64,000 nucleotides of DNA from Enterobacter sp. JUb54 (GTDB taxonomy: Bacteria; Pseudomonadota; Gammaproteobacteria; Enterobacterales; Enterobacteriaceae): NCBI RefSeq assembly GCF_014298075.1, contig NZ_CP060418.1, positions 1,984,001-2,048,000 on the forward strand. Reading direction: 5' to 3'. Shown in pieces: positions 56,193 through 64,000 of the stretch (position 1 is its first letter; every line of letters starts with the position of its first letter). The notes under the pieces were generated by a model. The model was not told the origin of the DNA. It saw only the letters and a list, made by a program, of their open reading frames with translations, and did not search any database. The position numbers and the translations under genes were made by a program.

Positions 56193-57701
56193 TTACTCTG
56201 CGACGGTACCTGCCGGCGGCGCGGAGTGATAATGCGCATCCGCTTCGGCAAAACGCTTCTGCATCGACGCCGAAGGAGCTTTATCCAACAGGCTGAAGAG
56301 GACAATCCCGAGGCTACCGAAGATAAAGCCAGGAATGATTTCGTACAGCCCCAGCCAGCCGAACTGTTTCCAGACAATCACGGTCAGCGCGCCGATCACC
56401 ATCCCGGCCAGAGCGCCGTTACGCGTCATACGTGACCACATCACCGAGAACAGGACCACCGGACCAAATGCCGCCCCGAAGCCTGCCCACGCGTAGCTCA
56501 CCAGACCCAGTACGCGGTTGTTCGGGTTCGCCGCCAGCGCGATGGCGATCAGCGCCACCACCAGCACCATGGTCCGTCCAACCCATACCAGCTCTTTCTG
56601 ACCGGCGTTTTTACGCAGGAACGCTTTATACAGGTCTTCCGTAATCGCGCTGGAGCACACCAGCAGCTGGCAGCTCAGGGTCGACATCACCGCCGCCAGA
56701 ATGGCTGACAGCAGGATCCCGGCAATCCACGGGTTAAACAGCAGTTGTGCCAGTTCAATGAACACGCGCTCGGAGTTCTGGTTGACCGCCCCTGCCAGCG
56801 CCGGGTTGTTGTTGAACCAGGCAATACCGAAGAAACCGACCGCAACCGCACCCGCCAGACACAGGATCATCCAGGTCATGCTGATACGACGTGCGTGGAC
56901 GATACTGTGGTGGGAGTCCGCCGCCATAAAGCGCGCCAGAATATGCGGCTGGCCGAAATAGCCCAGGCCCCAGCCCATCAGCGAGATAATCGCCACAAAG
57001 TTCAGCCCTTTGAGCATATCGACGTTTTCAATGCTCTTCTGCTTAATCACTTCCAGCGAGGTGTCGAAACCGCCAACGGAAATAATCACCATCACCGGCG
57101 TCAGGATCAGCGCGAAAATCATCAGGCTGGCCTGCACGGTATCGGTCCAGCTCACCGCAAGGAAGCCACCGACAAAGGTATAAATAATGGTGGCGGCCGC
57201 ACCGGCCCACAACGCCGTTTCATAGCTCATACCGAAAGTGCTTTCGAACAGACGGGCACCCGCCACAATCCCGGAGGCACAATAGATGGTGAAGAACAGC
57301 AGAATAACCAGCGCGGAAATAATACGCAGCACCCGGCTTTTATCTTCAAAACGACCGGTGAAATAATCCGGTAAGGTCAGCGCGTTATTATTCACTTCGG
57401 TGTGAACACGCAGGCGACCGGCAACCAGCTTCCAGTTAATCCATGCGCCGAGGGTCAGGCCGATGGCAATCCAGCTTTCGGAAATACCGGAGAGAAATAT
57501 CGCCCCCGGCAGACCCATCAGCAGCCAGCCGCTCATATCAGAAGCACCAGCAGACAGCGCGGTCACGAATGGACCAAGACTACGGCCACCGAGAATATAA
57601 TCATCAAAGTTTTTCGTCGAACGCCAGGCAATAAAACCGATAAGTACCATGCCGCAAATATAAATAATAAAAGTCACCAACATGGGGGTGCTGATAGCCA
57701 T
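56193..57701 (-). CDS. putP: Sodium/proline symporter
   Basis: Na+-coupled proline uptake permease of the SSS family. The 502-residue protein has about 13 membrane segments; LSAGASDMSGWLLMGLPGA in helix 2 holds the conserved Na+/proline site (Asp55 region), and the start MAISTPMLVTFIIY matches E. coli. GGAG lies eight bases before the ATG. It is divergent from putA with PutA operators between them. Confidence 0.96.
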   Translation of the reverse strand: MAISTPMLVTFIIYICGMVLIGFIAWRSTKNFDDYILGGRSLGPFVTALSAGASDMSGWLLMGLPGAIFLSGISESWIAIGLTLGAWINWKLVAGRLRVHTEVNNNALTLPDYFTGRFEDKSRVLRIISALVILLFFTIYCASGIVAGARLFESTFGMSYETALWAGAAATIIYTFVGGFLAVSWTDTVQASLMIFALILTPVMVIISVGGFDTSLEVIKQKSIENVDMLKGLNFVAIISLMGWGLGYFGQPHILARFMAADSHHSIVHARRISMTWMILCLAGAVAVGFFGIAWFNNNPALAGAVNQNSERVFIELAQLLFNPWIAGILLSAILAAVMSTLSCQLLVCSSAITEDLYKAFLRKNAGQKELVWVGRTMVLVVALIAIALAANPNNRVLGLVSYAWAGFGAAFGPVVLFSVMWSRMTRNGALAGMVIGALTVIVWKQFGWLGLYEIIPGFIFGSLGIVLFSLLDKAPSASMQKRFAEADAHYHSAPPAGTVAE

Positions 57702-57887
57702 GTAAAATCTCCAGTTTTTTTGTCGACAACGTCCTGCTTTGTCATTTTATTCCACTACCGGAACGGGGTAATGGCACATTGGTTGTATTGGGCGACCGTA
57801 TCCTGACGGAAGCAACTGCATTTCACAAACGATTTAACACAGCATTTACACTAATTTTTATCGTGACCAAACTTCATTTCGCCATAG

Positions 57888-58064
57888 GTTGCACTCTCTC
57901 ACATTTTTATTGGTTGCACCTGGTGAAACTGTTAACTCACGCATACAAATCCCCTATTGGACAAATGTTAATTTTTGGCAATGCACACCATTAGATTTAA
58001 CAACCAGCCCATTTCTCGCCGTGCGACACAAATCACGATTAACAAGGTTGCACAAAGTTGCAAC
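57888..58064. promoter_or_regulatory. put control region with PutA operators
   Basis: In the 423-base divergent region, GTTGCA, the core of the PutA operator, occurs four times: 57888-57893, 57913-57918, 58047-58052 and 58057-58062 (the last within the palindrome GTTGCAAC). E. coli has five such sites. Without proline, PutA would bind here and repress putP and putA. Confidence 0.85.
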
Positions 58065-58124
58065 ATGGTAGATATTTTCGCGTAACCGAAAAAAGAACAA
58101 CGATTCATTACAGGAGTGATAAGC

Positions 58125-61100
58125 ATGGGCACCACCACCATGGGTGTTAAGCTTGACGACGCGACGCGCGAACGCATTAAGTTTGCCGCAAGCCGTATTG
58201 ACCGCACGCCGCACTGGCTGATTAAGCAGGCCATCTTCAATTACCTGGAAAAACTGGAAAACGACGAGACGCTGCCTGAGTTACCGGCGCTGCTCTCCGG
58301 TGCCGCCAATGAAAGCGACGAAGCCGGCAGCCCGGCGGATGAGCCTTATCAGCCGTTCCTGGAATTTGCCGAACAGATCCTGCCGCAGTCCGTTTCCCGG
58401 GCGTCGATCACCGCCGCGTATCGCTGGGCAGAAACCGACGCCGTACCGATGCTGTTAGAGCAGGCCCGTCTGCCACAGCCTCTGGGCGAGCAAGCACACA
58501 AGCTGGCGTACCAGCTGGCGGAAAAACTGCGTAATCAGAAAACGGCCAGCGGCCGCGCGGGGATGGTGCAAAGCCTGCTGCAGGAGTTCTCCCTCTCTTC
58601 ACAGGAAGGGGTCGCGCTGATGTGTCTGGCGGAAGCGCTGCTGCGTATTCCGGATAAAGCCACCCGTGACGCCCTGATCCGCGACAAAATCAGCAACGGT
58701 AACTGGCAGTCGCATATCGGCCGCAGCCCGTCGCTGTTCGTCAACGCCGCCACCTGGGGTCTGCTGTTTACCGGCAAGCTGGTCTCGACCCACAATGAAA
58801 CCAGCCTCTCGCGCTCGCTGAACCGGATTATCGGTAAAAGCGGCGAGCCGCTGATTCGCAAAGGCGTCGATATGGCGATGCGCCTGATGGGCGAGCAGTT
58901 CGTCACCGGCGAAACCATTGCCGAAGCGCTGGCCAACGCCCGCAAGCTGGAAGAGAAAGGATTCCGTTACTCCTACGACATGCTGGGTGAAGCGGCGCTC
59001 ACCGCCGCCGATGCGCAGGCCTACATGGTCTCCTACCAGCAGGCGATCCACGCGATTGGCAAAGCCTCCAACGGACGGGGCATTTATGAAGGCCCGGGGA
59101 TTTCCATCAAGCTTTCCGCACTGCATCCGCGCTACAGCCGCGCGCAGTACGACCGGGTGATGGACGAACTCTACCCGCGTCTGAAATCACTGACCCTGCT
59201 GGCCCGCCAGTACGATATCGGGATCAACATCGATGCCGAAGAAGCGGATCGTCTGGAGATCTCGCTCGATCTGCTGGAAAAACTGTGCTTTGAACCGGAA
59301 CTGGCTGGCTGGAACGGCATCGGCTTCGTGATTCAGGCCTATCAGAAACGCTGCCCGTTTGTCATCGATTCGCTGATCGACCTCGCGACCCGCAGCCGCC
59401 GTCGCCTGATGATCCGTCTGGTGAAAGGGGCTTACTGGGACAGCGAAATCAAACGTGCGCAGATGGACGGCCTCGAAGGCTACCCGGTCTATACCCGCAA
59501 AGTGTATACCGACGTCTCCTACCTCGCCTGCGCCAAAAAGCTGCTGGCGGTCCCGAGCCTGATCTACCCGCAGTTCGCCACCCATAACGCCCATACCCTG
59601 GCGGCTATCTACCAACTGGCGGGACAAAACTACTACCCGGGTCAGTATGAGTTCCAGTGCCTGCACGGCATGGGCGAACCGCTGTATGAGCAGGTGGTTG
59701 GTAAAGTGGCCGACGGCAAACTGAACCGTCCGTGCCGCATTTATGCTCCGGTCGGCACCCACGAAACGCTGCTGGCGTACCTGGTGCGTCGTCTGCTGGA
59801 AAACGGCGCCAACACCTCCTTCGTCAACCGCATCGCCGACACCACCCTGCCGCTCGATGAGCTGGTTGCCGACCCGGTCAGCGCGGTGGAGAAACTGGCG
59901 CAGCAAGAGGGCCAGACCGGCCTGCCACACCCGAAAATCCCGCTGCCGCGCGATCTCTACGGCAAAGGCCGCATCAACTCCGCCGGGCTCGATCTGGCGA
60001 ACGAACACCGCCTGGCCTCCCTCTCCTCTTCGCTGCTGAACAGCGCGCTGCACAAATGGCAGGCCCTGCCGGCGCTGGAACATCCGGTGATTGAAGGGGA
60101 ACTGCAGCCCGTGGTGAACCCAGCCGAGCCGAAAGATATCGTCGGTCACGTGCGTGAAACCCGTCCGGAAGAGGTCGAGCTGGCGCTCACCAGCGCGGTC
60201 AATAACGCGCCGATCTGGTTTGCGACGCCGCCGCAGGAACGCGCCGCGATCCTCGAACGTGCCGCGATCCTGATGGAAGGCCAGACCCAGACGCTGATCG
60301 GCATTCTGGTGCGTGAAGCAGGTAAAACCTTCAGTAACGCCATCGCCGAAGTGCGCGAAGCGGTCGACTTCCTGCACTACTACGCCGGCCAGGTTCGTGA
60401 TGATTTTGACAATGAAACCCACCGTCCGCTGGGCCCGGTGGTATGTATTAGCCCGTGGAACTTCCCGCTGGCCATTTTCACCGGCCAGATTGCTGCCGCT
60501 CTGGCAGCAGGTAACAGCGTGCTGGCCAAACCGGCCGAGCAGACGCCGCTGATTGCCGCTCAGGGCGTGGCGATCCTGCTGGAAGCCGGCGTGCCGCCGG
60601 GCGTCATTCAGCTGCTGCCGGGCCGCGGGGAAACCGTCGGCGCTGCACTGACCAGCGATGAGCGCGTGCGTGGCGTGATGTTTACCGGCTCCACCGAAGT
60701 CGCAACCCTGCTGCAGCGCAACATCGCCAGCCGCCTCGATGCTCAGGGCCGCCCGACGCCGCTGATTGCCGAAACCGGCGGGATGAACGCCATGATCGTC
60801 GACTCCTCCGCCCTGACCGAACAGGTGGTGGTCGATGTGCTGGCCTCGGCATTTGATAGCGCCGGACAGCGTTGCTCCGCCCTGCGTATCCTCTGCCTGC
60901 AAGAAGAGATAGCCGACCATACCCTGACCATGCTGCGCGGCGCGATGGGCGAGTGCCGGATGGGCAACCCGGGCCGTCTGACCACCGATATTGGCCCGGT
61001 GATTGATGCCGAAGCCAAAGAGAATATTGAACGTCATATTCAGACCCTGCGCGCCAAAGGGCGTACCGTCTTCCAGGCGGTGCGTGAAAACAGCGACGAT

Positions 61101-62087
61101 GCGCAGGAGTGGCAAAGCGGGACCTTTATCCAGCCGACGCTGATCGAGCTGGACAGCTTTGATGAGCTGAAAAAAGAGGTCTTTGGCCCGGTGCTGCACG
61201 TGGTTCGCTACAACCGTAATGAACTGGATAAGCTGGTCGAGCAGATTAACGCCTCGAACTACGGTCTGACCCTCGGCGTACATACCCGTATCGACGAGAC
61301 CATTGCCCAGGTCACCGGCAGTGCGAAAGTCGGCAACCTGTACGTCAACCGCAACATGGTTGGCGCGGTGGTTGGCGTCCAGCCGTTCGGTGGCGAAGGT
61401 CTGTCGGGAACCGGTCCGAAAGCCGGCGGCCCGCTGTATCTGTATCGTCTGCTCTCCAGCCGTCCGCAAAACGCGGTGGGGACCACCCTCGCCCGTCAGG
61501 ATGCTGAACGTCCGCTGGATGCACAGCTGAAAACCCTGCTGGAAAAACCGCTGACCGCCCTGCAGCAGTGGGCAGCCGGTCGTCCGGAACTGCAGGCCCT
61601 GTGCCAGCAGTACAGCGAGCTGGCCCAGGCCGGGACCCAGCGCCTGCTGCCGGGTCCAACCGGCGAGCGCAACACCCTGACCTTTATTCCGCGCGACCGC
61701 GTGTTGTGCATCGCGGATAACGAGCAGGATGCGCTGATTCAGCTGGCGGCGGTCACCGCCGTGGGGTCTGAAATCCTGTGGCCGGATAGCGCCCTGCAGC
61801 GTGAGCTGGCGAAGAAGCTGCCGCGTGACGTCAGCGATCGCATCCATTTTGCCAAACCAGAGACGCTGACCACCCAGGCCTTCGACGCGGTGATCTACCA
61901 CGGCGATTCCGACCAGCTGCGCGAGCTGTGCGAACAGGTGGCGGCGCGCGATGGCGCCATCATCTCGGTGCAGGGCTTTGCGCGCGGTGAAACCAACCTG
62001 CTGCTGGAACGCCTCTATATTGAACGCTCGCTGAGCGTCAATACCGCTGCGGCAGGTGGTAACGCCAGCCTGATGACGATTGGCTAA
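58125..62087 (+). CDS. putA: Trifunctional PutA: repressor, proline dehydrogenase, P5C dehydrogenase
   Basis: Converts proline to glutamate at the membrane and represses put genes when proline is absent. The 1320-residue product equals E. coli PutA in length. Domains: ribbon-helix-helix (about 1-50, TMGVKLDDATRERIKFAASR), FAD-dependent proline dehydrogenase (about 260-610, EKGFRYSYDMLGEAA, RLVKGAYWDSEIK), NAD-dependent aldehyde dehydrogenase (about 650-1130, catalytic cysteine in SAGQRCSALR) and a C-terminal domain. The start at 58125 has AGGAG eight bases upstream. Confidence 0.97.
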   Translation: MGTTTMGVKLDDATRERIKFAASRIDRTPHWLIKQAIFNYLEKLENDETLPELPALLSGAANESDEAGSPADEPYQPFLEFAEQILPQSVSRASITAAYRWAETDAVPMLLEQARLPQPLGEQAHKLAYQLAEKLRNQKTASGRAGMVQSLLQEFSLSSQEGVALMCLAEALLRIPDKATRDALIRDKISNGNWQSHIGRSPSLFVNAATWGLLFTGKLVSTHNETSLSRSLNRIIGKSGEPLIRKGVDMAMRLMGEQFVTGETIAEALANARKLEEKGFRYSYDMLGEAALTAADAQAYMVSYQQAIHAIGKASNGRGIYEGPGISIKLSALHPRYSRAQYDRVMDELYPRLKSLTLLARQYDIGINIDAEEADRLEISLDLLEKLCFEPELAGWNGIGFVIQAYQKRCPFVIDSLIDLATRSRRRLMIRLVKGAYWDSEIKRAQMDGLEGYPVYTRKVYTDVSYLACAKKLLAVPSLIYPQFATHNAHTLAAIYQLAGQNYYPGQYEFQCLHGMGEPLYEQVVGKVADGKLNRPCRIYAPVGTHETLLAYLVRRLLENGANTSFVNRIADTTLPLDELVADPVSAVEKLAQQEGQTGLPHPKIPLPRDLYGKGRINSAGLDLANEHRLASLSSSLLNSALHKWQALPALEHPVIEGELQPVVNPAEPKDIVGHVRETRPEEVELALTSAVNNAPIWFATPPQERAAILERAAILMEGQTQTLIGILVREAGKTFSNAIAEVREAVDFLHYYAGQVRDDFDNETHRPLGPVVCISPWNFPLAIFTGQIAAALAAGNSVLAKPAEQTPLIAAQGVAILLEAGVPPGVIQLLPGRGETVGAALTSDERVRGVMFTGSTEVATLLQRNIASRLDAQGRPTPLIAETGGMNAMIVDSSALTEQVVVDVLASAFDSAGQRCSALRILCLQEEIADHTLTMLRGAMGECRMGNPGRLTTDIGPVIDAEAKENIERHIQTLRAKGRTVFQAVRENSDDAQEWQSGTFIQPTLIELDSFDELKKEVFGPVLHVVRYNRNELDKLVEQINASNYGLTLGVHTRIDETIAQVTGSAKVGNLYVNRNMVGAVVGVQPFGGEGLSGTGPKAGGPLYLYRLLSSRPQNAVGTTLARQDAERPLDAQLKTLLEKPLTALQQWAAGRPELQALCQQYSELAQAGTQRLLPGPTGERNTLTFIPRDRVLCIADNEQDALIQLAAVTAVGSEILWPDSALQRELAKKLPRDVSDRIHFAKPETLTTQAFDAVIYHGDSDQLRELCEQVAARDGAIISVQGFARGETNLLLERLYIERSLSVNTAAAGGNASLMTIG

Positions 62088-62101
62088 GCCCGTTTCCGCA
62101 C

Positions 62102-62127
62102 CTGTCCGGGCGACGTAGCCCGGACAG
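62102..62127. repeat. Perfect inverted repeat after putA (REP-like)
   Basis: CTGTCCGGGC-GACGTA-GCCCGGACAG is a perfect 10-bp inverted repeat, followed by GCGCAGCGCCACCGGGG. The GTAGCCCGG..GCGCAGCG..CACCGGG pattern is typical of enterobacterial REP-type elements. It lies 15 bases after the putA stop and may stabilise the 3' end. Confidence 0.75.
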
Positions 62128-62188
62128 CGCAGCGCCACCGGGGAAGCCCACGACAGCTAATGACACCAGGCCAAAGCTGTGCTTAATT

Positions 62189-62214
62189 AAAGCTCCCCGA
62201 CGGGAGCTTTTTTT
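62189..62214 (+). terminator. Terminator between putA and the LprI-like gene
   Basis: The stem AAGCTCCC/GGGAGCTT is followed by a T run. It ends putA transcription 15 bases before the next start codon, so the next gene needs either read-through or a promoter in this short gap. Confidence 0.85.
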
Positions 62215-62228
62215 ATGGGAGAAAACCA

Positions 62229-62624
62229 ATGAAACGTACTGTAATTGCCCTTGCCGCCCTGCTGGCAAGCGGACAGGCGCTGGCGGACGAATGCGCCAGC
62301 GCCAGCACGCAAGCGGAAATGAACCAGTGTACGGCGGCGCAGTATCAGGCAGACGATCAAAAACTCAATCAAACCTATCAGGAAGCGCTGAAGCGGGCCT
62401 CAGGCAAGCAGCAGGAGATGTTGAAAAAGGCGCAGCTGGCCTGGATTGCGCTGCGCAACGACGACTGCGCGTTCCTCGTCTCCGCAGCGGATGGCGGCAG
62501 CGCCCAGCCGATGTTGCTCAATCAATGCATGGCGGATAAAACCGTCGAGCGTGAGTCGTTCCTCGCCTCGCTCCTGCAGTGCGAAGATGGCGATCAGAGC
62601 TGCCCGCTGCCCCCGGCCAATTAA
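62229..62624 (+). CDS. LprI/DUF1311 small periplasmic protein
   Basis: A 131-residue secreted protein. A Sec signal ends in GQALA before DECASA. The mature part has the DUF1311 (lysozyme-inhibitor LprI N-terminal) pattern with spaced cysteines (CASA, NQCTAAQ, DDCAFL, NQCMADKT, QCEDG, SCPL) and the LAWIALRNDDC motif. Related proteins inhibit lysozyme, but the role here is unproven. GGGAG precedes the ATG. It overlaps rutR by four bases, tail to tail. Confidence 0.85.
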   Translation: MKRTVIALAALLASGQALADECASASTQAEMNQCTAAQYQADDQKLNQTYQEALKRASGKQQEMLKKAQLAWIALRNDDCAFLVSAADGGSAQPMLLNQCMADKTVERESFLASLLQCEDGDQSCPLPPAN

Positions 62625-63259
62625 CGTACACGGATCCCTTCAATGATCATCCGCTGAACGTTATCCACGGTTTGTTGAAAAAAGGCCTCGTCGCGTAACG
62701 TTGCGCCGGTTACCGCCTCAATCTGGGTGGCAAAATCGGCGTAATGCTGCGTGGTGGCCCAGATCATAAAGATCAGGTGCTGCGGATCCACCGGCGCCAG
62801 TTTGCCGCTCTCGACCCAGCCGGAGACAATCGCCGACTTTTCATCCACCAGGGTTTTCAGATCCCCGGTCAGCTCGCCCATCAGCAACGGCGCGCCCTGC
62901 AACATCTCCAGACAGAACAACCGCGAGGCCTGCGGATAATCGCGGGAAACCTCCAGCTTCAGGCGGATATATTCTCGGATCGCCACCAGCGGGCTGATAT
63001 CCTCACGAAACGCCCGCAGCGGCGCCAGCCAGATAGTCAGGATCTGTTGCAGCACCGCGACATACAGCGCCTCTTTCGACGGGTAGTAATAGAGCAGATT
63101 GGTCTTTGATACCCCCGCCAGGTCAGCCACCTGCTCAAGCCGCGTCCCGTGAATACCAAATTGTGAAAACGCGTCCAGTGCTGCGGCCAGGATCGCCTCT
63201 TTTTTGGCGTTCACCGCCTGTACCCGCTTGCCGGTTTTTTTCACAGCGCCCTGCGCCAT
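62621..63259 (-). CDS. rutR: TetR-family regulator RutR
   Basis: Uracil/thymine-responsive repressor of the rut operon and regulator of pyrimidine genes. The 212-residue product has the TetR helix-turn-helix at about residues 20-65 (EQVADLAGVSKTNLLYYYPS) and a C-terminal ligand domain matching E. coli RutR to IEGIR. GGAG lies eight bases before the ATG. It is divergent from rutA. Confidence 0.95.
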   Translation of the reverse strand: MAQGAVKKTGKRVQAVNAKKEAILAAALDAFSQFGIHGTRLEQVADLAGVSKTNLLYYYPSKEALYVAVLQQILTIWLAPLRAFREDISPLVAIREYIRLKLEVSRDYPQASRLFCLEMLQGAPLLMGELTGDLKTLVDEKSAIVSGWVESGKLAPVDPQHLIFMIWATTQHYADFATQIEAVTGATLRDEAFFQQTVDNVQRMIIEGIRVR

Positions 63260-63320
63260 AGGTCATCTCCTGTAATCAACGCCCTCAGCATAGCAAAAGC
63301 CCAACGCCGACACGACGTTA

Positions 63321-63337
63321 TGCACCCCAATTGCGCA
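63321..63337. promoter_or_regulatory. Putative NtrC site upstream of rutA
   Basis: TGCACCCCAATTGCGCA fits the NtrC consensus TGCACC-N5-GGTGCA at 9 of the 12 arm positions. A half-site GTGCAC follows at 63354-63359. Both lie about 110-150 bases before the expected transcription start, the usual enhancer range. E. coli rut is NtrC-activated. Confidence 0.6.
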
Positions 63338-63364
63338 TGACTGCCGTTTTTTCGTGCACTCTTT

Positions 63365-63380
63365 TTGACCATTCAGTCCA
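63365..63380. promoter_or_regulatory. Putative RutR operator
   Basis: TTGACCATTCAGTCCA contains the full left half-site TTGACCA of the RutR consensus TTGACCANNTGGTCAA; the right half is partial. Confidence 0.5.
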
Positions 63381-63444
63381 CTTTTTCAATCGACACATTC
63401 AGCAACCAACGCGCAACACATTAATAACATTGGTTTTTGAAAAA

Positions 63445-63462
63445 CTGGCATCGAGTTTGCTT
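63445..63462 (+). promoter_or_regulatory. Sigma-54 promoter of the rut operon
   Basis: TGGCA (-24 GG at 63447-63448) and TTTGCT (-12 GC at 63459-63460), with exactly 12 bases between the GG and GC, match the sigma-54 consensus. It predicts nitrogen-limited expression of rutA. Confidence 0.8.
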
Positions 63463-63543
63463 TATCTTTCAGGCGAGGTGACCAGGGAGATGCAGGATGC
63501 AGCACCACGCGCCTTCTTCTTCCCCGACTGCAGAGAGGTACGT

Positions 63544-64000
<457 letters not shown>

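Noticed and set aside
59187-62138. A 983-codon open frame antisense to putA
   Set aside because: It mirrors the G+C-rich codon pattern of putA; the product has no recognisable domain, and putA on the plus strand is certain. Such long antisense frames are common in high-G+C genes.

Overview
The window is chromosomal DNA of a non-motile enterobacterium, most likely Klebsiella or Raoultella. Nearly every gene has a recognisable Escherichia coli orthologue in collinear order (tmk-mltG-pabC-fab-plsX-rpmF-yceD, rluC/rne, murJ to pyrC, solA to mdtG, opgGH/opgC, ycdXYZ-ghrA, phoH-efeBOU, putP/putA, rutR/rutA). Two landmark E. coli clusters are missing from their usual places: the flagellar flg genes (between murJ and rne) and the curli csg genes (between ymdB and ycdZ). 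No prophage, insertion sequence, CRISPR array or rRNA operon was seen.

Layout. 1-9000: minus-strand fatty acid and envelope cluster (tmk, mltG, pabC, fabF, acpP, fabG, fabD, fabH, plsX, rpmF, yceD). 9000-18300: yceF, an MFS transporter, rluC, the long rne leader and rne with an expanded 18-bp coding repeat, then a divergent LysR/MFS pair where flg genes sit in E. coli. 18300-32200: murJ, yceM, yceH, rimJ, mdtH, yceB, pyrC, dinI, bssS, solA, yceO, trhO, lpxL, mdtG, msyB, yceK. 32200-41500: opgGH, opgC, ymdB, ycdZ, ycdY, ycdX, ghrA. 41700-48000: the most accessory-looking part. Two near-identical tRNA-Ser(GGA) genes, each with its own promoter and each followed by tandem repeats carrying the tRNA 3' end plus a terminator, bracket a Fur-controlled catecholate siderophore receptor, a LysR regulator and a pirin. 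48100-57700: an MFS transporter, phoH, the intact efeUOB iron-uptake operon with a Fur box, a CNT-family nucleoside transporter, a small lipoprotein and putP. 57700-64000: the PutA-controlled put intergenic region, putA, a small secreted LprI-like protein, rutR, and the sigma-54-type promoter and first part of rutA.

Together these genes cover lipid and envelope building (fab, plsX, lpxL, murJ, mltG, opg), RNA maturation and decay (rne, rluC, trhO), iron acquisition (the FepA-like receptor and efeUOB, both with Fur boxes), and nitrogen or carbon scavenging (put, rut, pyrC). All assignments come from reading the sequence and recalled family knowledge; no database search was run.
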